Positions 1-7,960 of a DNA stretch of 27,533 nucleotides are shown in pieces. The notes under the pieces were generated by a model, which did not search any database, was not told where the DNA came from, and worked only from the letters and a program-made list of their open reading frames with translations. The position numbers were made by a program, and so were the translations under genes. The stretch is from Candidatus Auribacterota bacterium (lineage in GTDB: Bacteria; Auribacterota; UBA6266): the NCBI GenBank assembly GCA_016933315.1, contig JAFGBE010000057.1, positions 1 through 27,533 of the forward strand. Reading direction: 5' to 3'. The stretch's first letter is position 1; every line of letters starts with the position of its first letter.

Positions 1-516
1 TCCCTGTTCGAGCCTTCCTTCCAGCTGTCTTTTGCCGCGATGTCGGCGATAATCTTTTATTCCAGATACCTGATGCTTCGCAGAAAGCGGGTTAAAATGG
101 GATTAATACCCGGTTTTGCCTACAAGCTCAGGGCGGCAGGGCGCAGGTTTGCCGGAATCCTGTCCGAATATTTTAAACTCTCGTTTGTGATATGGCTGTT
201 TACAAGCCCGGTGGTCTTATTCCGCTTCGACACATTCAACCTCCTGACACCTCTTGTGAATATCCCTGTTGTTTTTTTGTCTACGCTGATCATAAATACC
301 TCTTTTATTTCTTTGCTGGCAGCCGTGTGTTCGTCGCTGGGTGTCAAAATGCTTGGTATCTGCGGCATTCTTGTCAGGCCCCTTGTTTCGGTTGCAGGCC
401 TGTTTTCCGGTTCTGCTTTTGATATAGAGAATATTTATCTGAAGATGGTGCTGCTGGGGTTCATTCTTGTTTGCGTATCGATAATTTTCTTGTACGCGGA
501 GAACGCAACCGAATGA
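1..516 (+). CDS. comEC: ComEC/Rec2-family DNA uptake channel protein, C-terminal part (5' truncated)
   Basis: The frame is open from the first base, so the gene starts upstream of the window. It opens with LFEPSFQLSFAAM, which matches the signature segment of the ComEC/Rec2 competence domain (usually GFQLSF). The remainder is hydrophobic, with about four more membrane segments. In known family members ComEC forms the inner-membrane channel that takes up single-stranded DNA during transformation. The visible end is unusual: after the last membrane helix the protein stops at AENATE. The C-terminal metallo-beta-lactamase-like domain seen in many long ComEC proteins is therefore missing here. The family call rests on the motif and hydrophobicity. 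Whether the N-terminal part is complete cannot be seen. Confidence 0.82.
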   Translation, partial: SLFEPSFQLSFAAMSAIIFYSRYLMLRRKRVKMGLIPGFAYKLRAAGRRFAGILSEYFKLSFVIWLFTSPVVLFRFDTFNLLTPLVNIPVVFLSTLIINTSFISLLAAVCSSLGVKMLGICGILVRPLVSVAGLFSGSAFDIENIYLKMVLLGFILVCVSIIFLYAENATE

Positions 517-524
517 TTTTTATA

Positions 525-552
525 TTGACTATGAGTGGTAATGATTTATAGA
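525..552 (+). promoter_or_regulatory. Possible sigma-70 promoter of the partner-switching cassette
   Basis: TTGACT at 525-530 and TATAGA at 547-552 are separated by 16 bp, in the 108-bp gap between comEC and the first STAS gene. The -35 matches consensus at 5 of 6 positions and the -10 at 4 of 6. The predicted start would be near 559, giving a leader of about 65 nt. The rest of the gap is AT-rich and shows no further gene. Confidence 0.4.
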
Positions 553-624
553 ATTACTATTAAATTTGCGTATTTGCTTCAGGTGCTGCAACCCATTTTG
601 TAATGGTGTATTAATAGGTGATGC

Positions 625-1119
625 TTGGATAAATTTAAGACAGCGATTATCGGAAAGCAGCTGATAGTAAAGATTTTAGGCCGGGGTTCTTTTAAGAGCA
701 GCAAGGATCTCAAAGATTATGTCCTTGAAAAACTTGAAAAAGAAGCGGACGAGTGCTTTATAGATTTAAAAGAATGCATCAGCATGGACAGCACTTTTAT
801 GGGGATGATTGCCGGTCTGAATTTCGCGCTTAAAGGCAAAAAAGGCAAAAATATATATTTTTCCAATATAACTAATCCGACCAGAGAATTATTATCAACC
901 CTTGGATTGCTTGAGCTTATCTCACAAAAAACGCCGGATGAATCGGCAGAACAGGCCGATTTTAAGGAGCTTTTGCTTATGCAGGGCAAAACCCCGGGAA
1001 TAGCGAAGCATATGCTTGAAAGCCATGAAATGCTCTCGAGCCTGGACAAAAAGAATAAGGAAAAATTTAAAAAAGTCGTGGATTCGCTTAAAGAATCAAT
1101 CCATAAAGAGAAAGATTGA
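625..1119 (+). CDS. STAS-domain protein with a C-terminal charged extension
   Basis: Residues 1-95 have the alternating strand/helix pattern of a STAS (SpoIIAA/RsbV-like) domain. The segment ECISMDSTFMGMIAGL carries Ser56 at the position phosphorylated in SpoIIAA-type antagonists. About 60 further residues are charged and helical, ending KEKD, and are not part of a minimal STAS domain. The start is a TTG with AGGTG four bases upstream. An ATG four bases earlier closes at once. Its stop overlaps the TTG of the following PP2C phosphatase gene, so the two are probably translationally coupled. Its likely job is one of two antagonist or scaffold inputs to the kinase encoded at 2924-3388. Which partner it binds is not visible. 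Confidence 0.75.
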   Translation: MDKFKTAIIGKQLIVKILGRGSFKSSKDLKDYVLEKLEKEADECFIDLKECISMDSTFMGMIAGLNFALKGKKGKNIYFSNITNPTRELLSTLGLLELISQKTPDESAEQADFKELLLMQGKTPGIAKHMLESHEMLSSLDKKNKEKFKKVVDSLKESIHKEKD

Positions 1120-2549
1120 ACTTGAATATCTCCCAATTATTCTGGATGCTGGCGGCCTTAATTTTGCTTTTTATTTATATCCGGCTGAAGAGGCGGCATT
1201 TTCTGCTTGAGAAAGAGAAAAATGCCCTGGTCCAGGAAAAGGAAGTCGTTGTCTGCTTTCTCCAGGATATAGGGGAAGCTTTTAGTGAAGGCATGGAACT
1301 TGATGATCTCCTGAAAAAGATAATAAATTGTTCGATCAATCTTGTGGGCGCCAGCGCAGGTGCCATTTTCCTTTCCGATCCCCAGAGAAAATACCTGGTC
1401 GCTAAAATTGTGGAAGGTATCTTTCCCCCCATGACGGATAATATAGGACTGGTGGCCGATAAAGTCTCTACGAAGACCAGATACCTTGAAGATATACTGA
1501 AGAAAGAAAAAATAGAGTACGGGCACAGTGTTATCGGGGAAGCCGCAAAAAAAGAAGTGCCGATACTCGTGGAAGACGGCGATAAGGATGACAGGGTGCC
1601 GAAGCTTAAATCGGATATCCTCAGGATAAGGACCATGATGGCCGTCCCCCTCAAAATTAAAAATGAAGTTATAGGCGTGATGGCTATAGTTAATAAATGG
1701 TCCGGAAGGTTTACATCCACAGACCTGTCGCTTTTCAATTCTCTTGCCGACCAGGCTTCGGTTTCGATAAACAATGCACGGTTTTATCATGCTCTGGCCG
1801 AGAAGAACAGGATAGACAGGGACCTTGAAATTGCGAAAGACATCCAGCAGCTTTTAATACCTGAAAGGTGCCCCGATATTTCCGGTTATCAAGTAGCTGC
1901 GTACAGCAAGGCGGCTTTGGAGCTTGGCGGGGACTATTATGATTTTATAAATGTGGATGATGACCATTTAGGGATAGTTATTGCCGATGTTTCCGGTAAA
2001 GGTATTTCGGCGGCCATTGTAATGGCGACTTTCAGAGGTATGCTGAATATTATCGCCAGGGGCAATAAATCCCCGAAGTCGGTGCTCTCCGAGATTAACA
2101 GGATTATGTACAGCGATATGAAGAAAGACATGTTTATATCGGTATTATACCTGATACTGAACACCAGGAATCACAGTATTGTGGCTTCAAGGGCCGGCCA
2201 TGAGCCGATATTGCTCATTCATGATCAGGGCAGGAAACACAAGCTTATCAAGGGAAACGGCATAGTCATAGGCATAGATGAGGGCGATATCTTTGATAAA
2301 AATCTCGAAGAAACATCGATTAATCTCTTGAAAGATGATATAATCGTTTTATATACGGATGGTATCACAGAAGCGATGGATATGCAGAGGCGCGAATTCA
2401 GCAGGGAAAATCTTATAGATTCAGTTATGGTCTCTTCCGCCGAAAATGCGGGGAATATCGCTAAAAATATAGAGGATAGGATTGCGCGCTTTACGGGCGG
2501 AGTGGAACAACACGACGATATTACACTCCTGGTGTTGAAAAAGGTATAG
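1116..2549 (+). CDS. Membrane-anchored GAF-PP2C (SpoIIE/RsbU-type) serine phosphatase
   Basis: The 477-residue protein starts with one membrane helix (about residues 8-24), followed by a short linker, a GAF sensor domain (about 50-220) and a SpoIIE-type PP2C phosphatase domain (about 255-475). The metal-binding signature segments are visible: GGDYYDF, IADVSGKGISAA, LYTDGITEAMD and the closing HDDITLLVL. Proteins of this type dephosphorylate STAS antagonists such as RsbV, switching a partner-switch pathway on when the sensor domain receives its signal. The TTG start overlaps the stop of the preceding gene; a second TTG two codons later is an equally possible start. Two STAS genes flank it and an anti-sigma-type kinase follows, so its substrates are probably encoded beside it. 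The signal is unknown. Confidence 0.88.
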   Translation: MNLNISQLFWMLAALILLFIYIRLKRRHFLLEKEKNALVQEKEVVVCFLQDIGEAFSEGMELDDLLKKIINCSINLVGASAGAIFLSDPQRKYLVAKIVEGIFPPMTDNIGLVADKVSTKTRYLEDILKKEKIEYGHSVIGEAAKKEVPILVEDGDKDDRVPKLKSDILRIRTMMAVPLKIKNEVIGVMAIVNKWSGRFTSTDLSLFNSLADQASVSINNARFYHALAEKNRIDRDLEIAKDIQQLLIPERCPDISGYQVAAYSKAALELGGDYYDFINVDDDHLGIVIADVSGKGISAAIVMATFRGMLNIIARGNKSPKSVLSEINRIMYSDMKKDMFISVLYLILNTRNHSIVASRAGHEPILLIHDQGRKHKLIKGNGIVIGIDEGDIFDKNLEETSINLLKDDIIVLYTDGITEAMDMQRREFSRENLIDSVMVSSAENAGNIAKNIEDRIARFTGGVEQHDDITLLVLKKV

Positions 2550-2561
2550 GAGGATTTTTTT

Positions 2562-2927
2562 ATGCCGGCTTGTGAAATAACAATCGAGAAAATCGATTTT
2601 GAAGAACCTATTCATATTGTGAGGATTACCGGTGCCCTTGATGCCTATTCGTTCCCTGATTTTGAAATCAAAGTCAGGGATATATTTGAGAAGAGCGGCA
2701 GGAATATTATTCTGGATTTCGGAAAACTTGATTATATCAGCAGCGCGGGGCTGGGCGCCCTGATGGGATTTGCCAAAATCGCCAGGCAGAATAATGGGGA
2801 TCTCATTATACTTAAGCCGACCCCGAAGATAGGAAGCATTATAGATGTTTTGGGTCTTTCCAAGTTTATCAAAGTGTTCTGGGATGAAAAGACGGCATTG
2901 AACTCATTTGTTTCGAAAGCAGGGTGA
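2562..2927 (+). CDS. STAS-domain anti-sigma-factor antagonist (SpoIIAA/RsbV-like)
   Basis: This is a compact 121-residue single STAS domain, the usual length for SpoIIAA/RsbV. The hallmark loop reads YISSAGLGALMG. Ser61 aligns with the phosphorylated serine of the family, and the usual Asp before it is Ser60. In the known mechanism the unphosphorylated form binds the serine kinase and frees its target; the kinase inactivates it and a PP2C phosphatase restores it. A strong Shine-Dalgarno, AGGAGG, lies just upstream of the ATG. It sits between the phosphatase and kinase genes and overlaps the kinase start by 4 bp, the standard rsbU-rsbV-rsbW-like order. Confidence 0.9.
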   Translation: MPACEITIEKIDFEEPIHIVRITGALDAYSFPDFEIKVRDIFEKSGRNIILDFGKLDYISSAGLGALMGFAKIARQNNGDLIILKPTPKIGSIIDVLGLSKFIKVFWDEKTALNSFVSKAG

Positions 2928-3388
2928 AAATGATGAAGACTTCAGATGGTTTAATCTATTTAAAAATACCTTCTAACAAGTTTTTCCTCGGCCTTGTGAG
3001 GAAAGTTATTACCGAGCTGGCTGAAAGAATGGATTATTCTCAGGAAGATATCGCAAAAATAGAACTGGCTGTTGATGAAGCATGCACGAATGTAATCCAA
3101 TACGCCTATACGTCAGAAGAAAAAATATCATTTAAGGGCGGCAAAGATGAGGCTATAGAGATAAGGGTCAATATCAATCCCAAAAGGATAATAATCAATA
3201 TTTCCGATAAGGGCAAAGAGTTCGATTTTGGGAGCTATAAGCTCCCTGACATAACGGCTCATTTCAAAGAGATGCAGATACACGGCCTGGGGCTGTATAT
3301 AATCAAGAACTTCATGGATGAAGTCAGCTATGAGAGATCTCCGGACGGAGTTAACACGCTTAAGCTGGTAAAGTATATTAAGAAATAG
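2924..3388 (+). CDS. Anti-sigma-factor-type serine kinase (RsbW/SpoIIAB-like, HATPase)
   Basis: The 154-residue protein is a stand-alone GHKL ATPase domain. The N-box ELAVDEACTNVIQYAY contains Glu52 and Asn56. The G1 box is ISDKGKEFDF and the G2 segment is HGLGLYIIKNFMDEV. Such kinases bind either a sigma factor or other target, or a STAS antagonist that they phosphorylate. The start is GTG in a GTGA overlap with the preceding STAS stop, which implies coupled, roughly equimolar synthesis. No alternative sigma factor gene follows: transcription ends at the hairpin at 3449-3482. Its output partner must be encoded elsewhere or may not be a sigma factor. Confidence 0.9.
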   Translation: MKMMKTSDGLIYLKIPSNKFFLGLVRKVITELAERMDYSQEDIAKIELAVDEACTNVIQYAYTSEEKISFKGGKDEAIEIRVNINPKRIIINISDKGKEFDFGSYKLPDITAHFKEMQIHGLGLYIIKNFMDEVSYERSPDGVNTLKLVKYIKK

Positions 3389-3448
3389 ATGCCATATCCT
3401 GCGTGCCTTTAAAAAGCGAAAGATTAAAAAAGTTACTTGTTTTTTTCG

Positions 3449-3482
3449 ACAGGCTGAATTAATATACTAAGCCTGTTTTTTT
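3449..3482 (+). terminator. Intrinsic terminator after the partner-switching cassette
   Basis: ACAGGCT (3449-3455) pairs perfectly with AGCCTGT (3470-3476) around a 14-nt AT-rich loop and runs straight into seven T residues. The position, 60 bp after the kinase gene and 36 bp before grpE, fits a stop for the upstream operon. The rest of the 130-bp gap shows no gene. Confidence 0.75.
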
Positions 3483-3518
3483 ATTTGCGGGTAATTAATC
3501 AAATCGGGAGAGGTTTGT

Positions 3519-4106
3519 ATGAAGCAAGATGGCAGAAGTAAGGACAGAGCAGAACACGCCGGGGAAAAAGGCGAGGCCGGTCAGCAGGACGGGGGTGAAG
3601 TGCTGGATTTGAGCAAGCAGGTCGGTGAATTAGCAGAAAAACTGAAAGCCTGTGAAAAGTTCGAGGAGCTGTATTTTAAAAAGGCGGCGGAATTTGATAA
3701 TTTCAGGAAGAGGAATGACAGGCACAAAGCCCAGATAATAAAACTTGCCAACGAAGATCTTCTGCTCGAGATTTTGCCTATTGTCGATAATTTTGAACGT
3801 GCGCTTGCCGCGCCCGCCGAAAACATAAGCTCTTTGCACGACGGGATTGAACTTATATTGAAGCAGCTGGAAAATTTGCTGGAGAAGGCGGGTTTAAAAA
3901 GGATAAAGTCTGTCGGGGAGAAATTCAACCCCCATTATCACCATGCGATAGGTGTGGTAGAAAAGCAGGACGCCGAAGAGGATTTAGTTGTGGAAGAGAA
4001 TCTGCCGGGGTATATCCTGTTCGATAAGGTTGTCCGTCCCGCAATGGTAAAGGTGTCAAAGAGGGCTCATAACCCGACAACGGCATCAGAAAATAAACCG
4101 GAATAG
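3519..4106 (+). CDS. grpE: GrpE, nucleotide exchange factor of the DnaK chaperone
   Basis: The 195-residue length is typical for GrpE. A polar, charged N-terminus of about 30 residues leads into the long dimer coiled coil, ending in FDNFRKRNDRHKAQ. The family helix LLLEILPIVDNFERAL follows, then the C-terminal beta domain with FNPHYHHAIGVV and GYILFDKVVRPAMVKVSK. GrpE opens DnaK to release ADP and substrate. GGGAGAGG a few bases before the ATG is a good ribosome-binding site. dnaJ follows 18 bp later, but neither dnaK nor hrcA is in the window, and I see no CIRCE-like inverted repeat upstream. The promoter is unclear. Confidence 0.96.
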   Translation: MKQDGRSKDRAEHAGEKGEAGQQDGGEVLDLSKQVGELAEKLKACEKFEELYFKKAAEFDNFRKRNDRHKAQIIKLANEDLLLEILPIVDNFERALAAPAENISSLHDGIELILKQLENLLEKAGLKRIKSVGEKFNPHYHHAIGVVEKQDAEEDLVVEENLPGYILFDKVVRPAMVKVSKRAHNPTTASENKPE

Positions 4107-4124
4107 AGAAAAGAATAGCGAAAA

Positions 4125-5285
4125 ATGGAAAAAAGAGATTATTACGAAGTCCTGGGTATAAGCAAAAGCTCAAGCCTCGATGAAATAAAAAAGGCTTATA
4201 GGAAGCTGGCGCTTAAGTTCCATCCCGACAGAAATCCCAATGACAAGGATGCGGAACAGAAGTTTAAAGAAGCGGCCGAAGCATATGAGGTGTTGAGCGA
4301 CCCGGAGAAGAAAAAAAGATACGATCAGTTCGGCCATAGCGGCATGAAAGGGGCTTTTGGCGGGCACGGTTTTGACATGTCTGATTTTGCCCAGGCGCAT
4401 GGTTCGGAGTTCAGGGATATTTTTGATTTTTTTGCCGGCGGATCGGGGAGTATTTTTGACGCGTTTTTTGGCGCTCACGGCGCCTCAGGAGCGCAGCACA
4501 GGTCGGCGCAGAGAGGAGAAAGCCTTCAATTTGAACTGGGGATAACTTTTGATGAAGCGGTTTCGGGGACCCAGAAAGAGATAGAATTCAGGAGGCTTGA
4601 TACTTGTGCGGAATGCGGCGGGACAGGCGCCGCCAAAGGCTATTCAAAGAAAAAATGCCCTCAATGCGGCGGGAGGGGGCAGGTAAGCAGTTCGCAGGGG
4701 TTCTTCAGTGTTACGACGACTTGTCACAGGTGCAGAGGGTCGGGGCAGGTGGTGGAAAAGCCGTGTAAAGCGTGTAACGGGAACGGGCTGGTCGAAAAAC
4801 CGCATAACATCAAGGTAAAAATACCCGCGGGTGTGGATACGGGCGTTCGTCTCAAAAGCGAGAATGAAGGGTCTATGGGCCTGAACGGAGGTTCCAGAGG
4901 GGACCTGTATGTGCGGATCAGGGTACAGCCACATCACCTTTTTGAGAGGACCGGCGATGATGTCATATTAAAAACCCCGATTGACATTTCGACAGCCGCA
5001 TTGGGCGGTGAGATTGACATTCCGACGCTTGAGGGAAAAGTCTCTCTAAAAATACCGTCGGGCACGCAAAGCGGAAAAATTTTCAGGTTAAAAGGCAAAG
5101 GAATCAGGAACCTTCACGGTTACGGCGTCGGAGATATGTTTGTCAAAGTCCTGATTGAAACTCCGGTCAGAATGAATTCAAAACAGAAAAAATTGTTTGA
5201 AGAATTGAAAGAGAACCTTTCTCTTTCGAATTTTCCGGACAAAAGCGCTTTTATTAAGTCCTCAGAGAACAACAAATGGAAATAA
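4125..5285 (+). CDS. dnaJ: DnaJ, Hsp40 co-chaperone (type I)
   Basis: All parts of a type I DnaJ are present in 386 residues: the J domain with HPD at 33-35, a Gly/Phe-rich linker (about 75-125), and four CxxCxGxG zinc repeats starting near residue 161 (CAECGGTG, CPQCGGRG, CHRCRGSG, CKACNGNG). The C-terminal substrate-binding domains follow, with GGSRGDLYVRIRV and RLKGKGIRNLHGYGVGD. It delivers substrates to DnaK and stimulates its ATPase. It shares a transcript with grpE and overlaps the rsmE start by 10 bp. The ribosome-binding site is weak, so translation may depend on grpE. Confidence 0.97.
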   Translation: MEKRDYYEVLGISKSSSLDEIKKAYRKLALKFHPDRNPNDKDAEQKFKEAAEAYEVLSDPEKKKRYDQFGHSGMKGAFGGHGFDMSDFAQAHGSEFRDIFDFFAGGSGSIFDAFFGAHGASGAQHRSAQRGESLQFELGITFDEAVSGTQKEIEFRRLDTCAECGGTGAAKGYSKKKCPQCGGRGQVSSSQGFFSVTTTCHRCRGSGQVVEKPCKACNGNGLVEKPHNIKVKIPAGVDTGVRLKSENEGSMGLNGGSRGDLYVRIRVQPHHLFERTGDDVILKTPIDISTAALGGEIDIPTLEGKVSLKIPSGTQSGKIFRLKGKGIRNLHGYGVGDMFVKVLIETPVRMNSKQKKLFEELKENLSLSNFPDKSAFIKSSENNKWK

Positions 5286-6013
5286 GAAGATTCTTTTCCG
5301 AAGCCCTTTCTCCTGAAGGGGGTCTGTGTGAACTTGATAAGGCACAATCTCACCATATAATAAATGTCCTGCGCCTAAAACCAGGAAAGGAAATCGAAAT
5401 TTTTGACGGCAAAGGTTGTGTTGCCAGGGCCAGGATAGAGATATCGGGAAAAACGAAAGTGGCCTGCAGGATAATTGAAAGAAACTTTTCCGGACGCAAA
5501 CAGGAAGCTGTGTTTGCGGTAGCGCTTGGTTTAATAAAGGACAAGAGAATGAGATTTGCTCTGGAAAAACTGTCCGAAATAGGCGTTGGCGGATTTTATC
5601 CCGTGATATGCGCCAGATCGGTACCGTTTTTTAAGGATGATGAAGACAGGGGGAAGAAGTCCGGAAAATGGGGCAAAATTGCGGTCGAATCCGCAAAACA
5701 ATGCCAGAGAAATACATGCATGAGCGTTTATGAGATAAGTACGCTTGAACAGTTTCTTGAGGTTTCGAATAGTTTCCGGAATAAGTATTTTGCGGATGCG
5801 GAGGCCGGGGATTACCTGAGCGGCCGGTTGCCGGGCACCGCCGGCAGCTCAATTTGCCTGATAGGCCCCGAGGGCGGTTTCTCGGCAGGGGAAAAAGAAA
5901 AACTGCTGGAAAAAAGCTTTTGCCCCGTCAGGCTCGGGGTTAATGTTCTCAGGTCGGAAACTGCTGCGGTTTATGCGGGTATATTGCTGGCGGATTTTTA
6001 TTTTAAAGAATGA
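5276..6013 (+). CDS. rsmE: RsmE, 16S rRNA (uracil-1498-N3)-methyltransferase
   Basis: The 245-residue length fits the RsmE family of SPOUT (knotted) methyltransferases. The N-terminal PUA-like part contains QSHHIINVLRLKPGKEIEIFDG. The C-terminal knot carries the diagnostic LIGPEGGFSAGEKE and LGVNVLRSETAAVYAG, which bind S-adenosylmethionine. The enzyme methylates U1498 of 16S rRNA in the decoding region. It begins inside the last codons of dnaJ and its stop overlaps the mtaB start (ATGA). The dnaJ-rsmE-mtaB arrangement is a common bacterial neighbourhood. Confidence 0.95.
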   Translation: MEIRRFFSEALSPEGGLCELDKAQSHHIINVLRLKPGKEIEIFDGKGCVARARIEISGKTKVACRIIERNFSGRKQEAVFAVALGLIKDKRMRFALEKLSEIGVGGFYPVICARSVPFFKDDEDRGKKSGKWGKIAVESAKQCQRNTCMSVYEISTLEQFLEVSNSFRNKYFADAEAGDYLSGRLPGTAGSSICLIGPEGGFSAGEKEKLLEKSFCPVRLGVNVLRSETAAVYAGILLADFYFKE

Positions 6014-7263
6014 AAACATATATTATTAAAACTTTCGGATGTAAAGTAAACCAATATGACTCGCAGGAAATCAGGAGCAGCCTGGAAAGGCTGGGTTATA
6101 AGGAGCAGGCCAGGCCCGACACTTTAAGCCGGCCTTTTTTCATTATAATTAACGGCTGTACCGTTACACACAGTTCCGATGCGAAGGTAAAGGCCTGTCT
6201 TCGAAAATATTCCAGGGAATATCCGGGCGCGAGGATTGTCCTTACAGGTTGTTCCGCCGCATCCCGCTATTTTCATGCAGACCTGCAGGGCCTTGTTAAA
6301 GTGAAGAAAAAATCCCTCGCCGAATATCTGGCAGCTTTTAAATGTGAGAGAGCAGGTAACGGCAGTAATTCTAAGGGGCGCGCGAGGACAAGAGCGTTTT
6401 TAAAAGTCCAGGAAGGATGCGGTAATTTCTGCAGTTATTGTATTGTCCCTTTTGTCAGGGGCTTGCCGAGAAGCCGGCCTTCAAAGGAAATTATTGAAGA
6501 AGCAGCGCGGTTTGCGGATAAAGGCTTCAAAGAAATAGTAATTACGGGCATAAATATCAGCGCGTACAGGGACCGCTCGGTGCGCCTCGCGGATTTGCTG
6601 GATAAAATCTCGAATACTGCGGGTATCGACAGGATAAGGATAAGTTCGATAGAGCCCTCGGAAGAAGTGAATAGAGTTGTAAAGTTATTTGAAAGAGGAA
6701 AACCGTTTTGCCCCCATTTTCACATTCCGCTCCAGTCGGCTTCTGACAGGATGTTGAAATCGATGAACAGAAAATATTCTTTTGCCGAATACACGGATTA
6801 TATAAATGACATAAGGGATTCATTAACCGGGTCCACAGTATCAACGGATATCATAGCGGGGTATCCGGGAGAAACAGAGGACGATTTCGGCACTACGCTT
6901 AATGCGGTTAAAATGCTTGGTTTCATCAGGGTGCATGTATTCCCATTCAGCCCGAGAAAAGGGACAAAGGCATTTAATCTGGAGAACCGCGTATCTCAGG
7001 AAACGATAAACAAGCGGGCGAGAAAAATAAAAATGGAAGCGGATTTGTCCGCACTTCGGTTAAAGAAAGCGTTGCAGGGGAAAGAAGCCGAGGTGCTGGT
7101 TGAAAATAGAAAATCGGATGTGTGGTCGGGATTCACCGAAAATTACCTGAGAGTGATCCTGAATACTGAAACAAAGGAAAACCAGGCGAATAAGATAGTC
7201 AAAGTCAAACTTGTTTCGGTTAACGATAGCGGCATATTCAGGGCTAGCTGCATGCCCAATTGA
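6010..7263 (+). CDS. mtaB: MtaB, tRNA t6A37 methylthiotransferase (radical SAM)
   Basis: The 417-residue protein has the three-part layout of methylthiotransferases. The N-terminal UPF0004 domain has cluster cysteines Cys11 (KTFGCKVNQYDS), Cys50 (INGCTVT) and Cys81 (LTGCSA). The radical SAM core has CxxxCxxC at Cys137, Cys141 and Cys144 (EGCGNFCSYCIVP). A TRAM-like C-terminal tail follows. The KVNQYDSQE and GCTVTHSSDAK segments favour MtaB over MiaB or RimO. MtaB converts t6A to ms2t6A at position 37 of ANN-decoding tRNAs. It overlaps rsmE by 4 bp. Shortly after the stop there is a run of seven T, but only a weak 3-4 bp stem, so termination here is uncertain. Confidence 0.94.
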   Translation: MKTYIIKTFGCKVNQYDSQEIRSSLERLGYKEQARPDTLSRPFFIIINGCTVTHSSDAKVKACLRKYSREYPGARIVLTGCSAASRYFHADLQGLVKVKKKSLAEYLAAFKCERAGNGSNSKGRARTRAFLKVQEGCGNFCSYCIVPFVRGLPRSRPSKEIIEEAARFADKGFKEIVITGINISAYRDRSVRLADLLDKISNTAGIDRIRISSIEPSEEVNRVVKLFERGKPFCPHFHIPLQSASDRMLKSMNRKYSFAEYTDYINDIRDSLTGSTVSTDIIAGYPGETEDDFGTTLNAVKMLGFIRVHVFPFSPRKGTKAFNLENRVSQETINKRARKIKMEADLSALRLKKALQGKEAEVLVENRKSDVWSGFTENYLRVILNTETKENQANKIVKVKLVSVNDSGIFRASCMPN

Positions 7264-7291
7264 GGGGTTTTTTTGCTTCTGTGGCTTAAAC

Positions 7292-7320
7292 TTGACAACA
7301 CCGTTTTTATGTGATAAACT
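7292..7320 (+). promoter_or_regulatory. Sigma-70 promoter of cvpA with extended -10
   Basis: A perfect TTGACA at 7292-7297 is followed after 17 bp by TAAACT at 7315-7320, preceded by TGA, the extended -10 element. The predicted start is near 7327, giving a leader of about 30 nt, AT-rich and without an obvious Shine-Dalgarno, before cvpA. Confidence 0.72.
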
Positions 7321-7357
7321 TTCTATTTTTCTGTAACTTACGTTTGTCTAAATATAT

Positions 7358-7960
7358 ATGAATTTTAATTGGGTTGATTTTATAATTATGGCGCTGATCT
7401 TTCACGGGGTCGCAAGAGGCCTGCGGAAAGGACTGTCGGGAGAGATAATCGCAATCATAGGTTTCGTAGCCGCGGCGGCGTTGTCTTTTCACTTTTACAG
7501 GATAGCGGCTCTGAAGCTTGAGGAAATTTTACCCGTATCCTACCCCGTTTCAGGGTTGCTGTCTTTTTCGGCAATTGCCGCGGCCGTGGTTTCGCTGAGC
7601 ATTATCATTCAAAAAACGGTGCATAATGCGGTGGAACTGAGTTTTATGTCGTTCTTTGAGCGTTTAGGCGGCGCGTTGTTGGGAGGTCTCAGAAGGGTAA
7701 TCGTCATAGGCCTTATCCTTTTTATATGCGGAATGGTGTATATCTTTTCGGGATTACCGAAAGATTTGGTCCAGACAGGGAGAGATTCCATACTTGCCAG
7801 GTCAATATACAAGCTTTTGCCTCAGATATATGATGTTTGCACTATGGTTTATCCCCAATCCAAAAATTTTTCGGGCGACATTTTTTTAAGTGATTTAAAA
7901 GACAAATATTCGGCGGATATTTCTGTGACAGAAGAGGAGAATAAAACAGATGAAAATTAA
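7358..7960 (+). CDS. cvpA: CvpA-family membrane protein
   Basis: The 200-residue protein has four hydrophobic segments. It begins MNFNWVDFIIMALIFHGVARGLRKGL, which matches the CvpA (colicin V production) family: an Asp in the first helix, then a G-x-RKG turn. FFERLGGALLGGLRRVIVIGLIL follows as the family's last core helix pair. The C-terminal 60 residues are soluble. The family lies in the inner membrane and has been linked to envelope maintenance, but its molecular function is not settled. The ATG is the first possible start after an in-frame TAA and has no clear ribosome-binding site. It overlaps the following gene by 11 bp. Confidence 0.85.
   Translation: MNFNWVDFIIMALIFHGVARGLRKGLSGEIIAIIGFVAAAALSFHFYRIAALKLEEILPVSYPVSGLLSFSAIAAAVVSLSIIIQKTVHNAVELSFMSFFERLGGALLGGLRRVIVIGLILFICGMVYIFSGLPKDLVQTGRDSILARSIYKLLPQIYDVCTMVYPQSKNFSGDIFLSDLKDKYSADISVTEEENKTDEN

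Noticed and set aside
1158..1790. A 210-codon minus-strand frame opposite the PP2C phosphatase
   Set aside because: It is antisense to a clear GAF-PP2C gene, has no recognisable domain, and reflects codon bias of the sense strand. The same holds for the long minus frames opposite murE (18062-18649, 18767-19393) and murF (19556-20149).
3463..3468. TATACT as the -10 of a grpE promoter
   Set aside because: It lies in the loop of the terminator hairpin, and no -35 element is found 16-18 bp upstream. It remains possible only as a weak promoter.
7241..7274. Intrinsic terminator at the end of mtaB
   Set aside because: There is a run of seven T, but the best stems (GGGC/GCCC and CCC/GGG) are only 3-4 bp and overlap the coding end.
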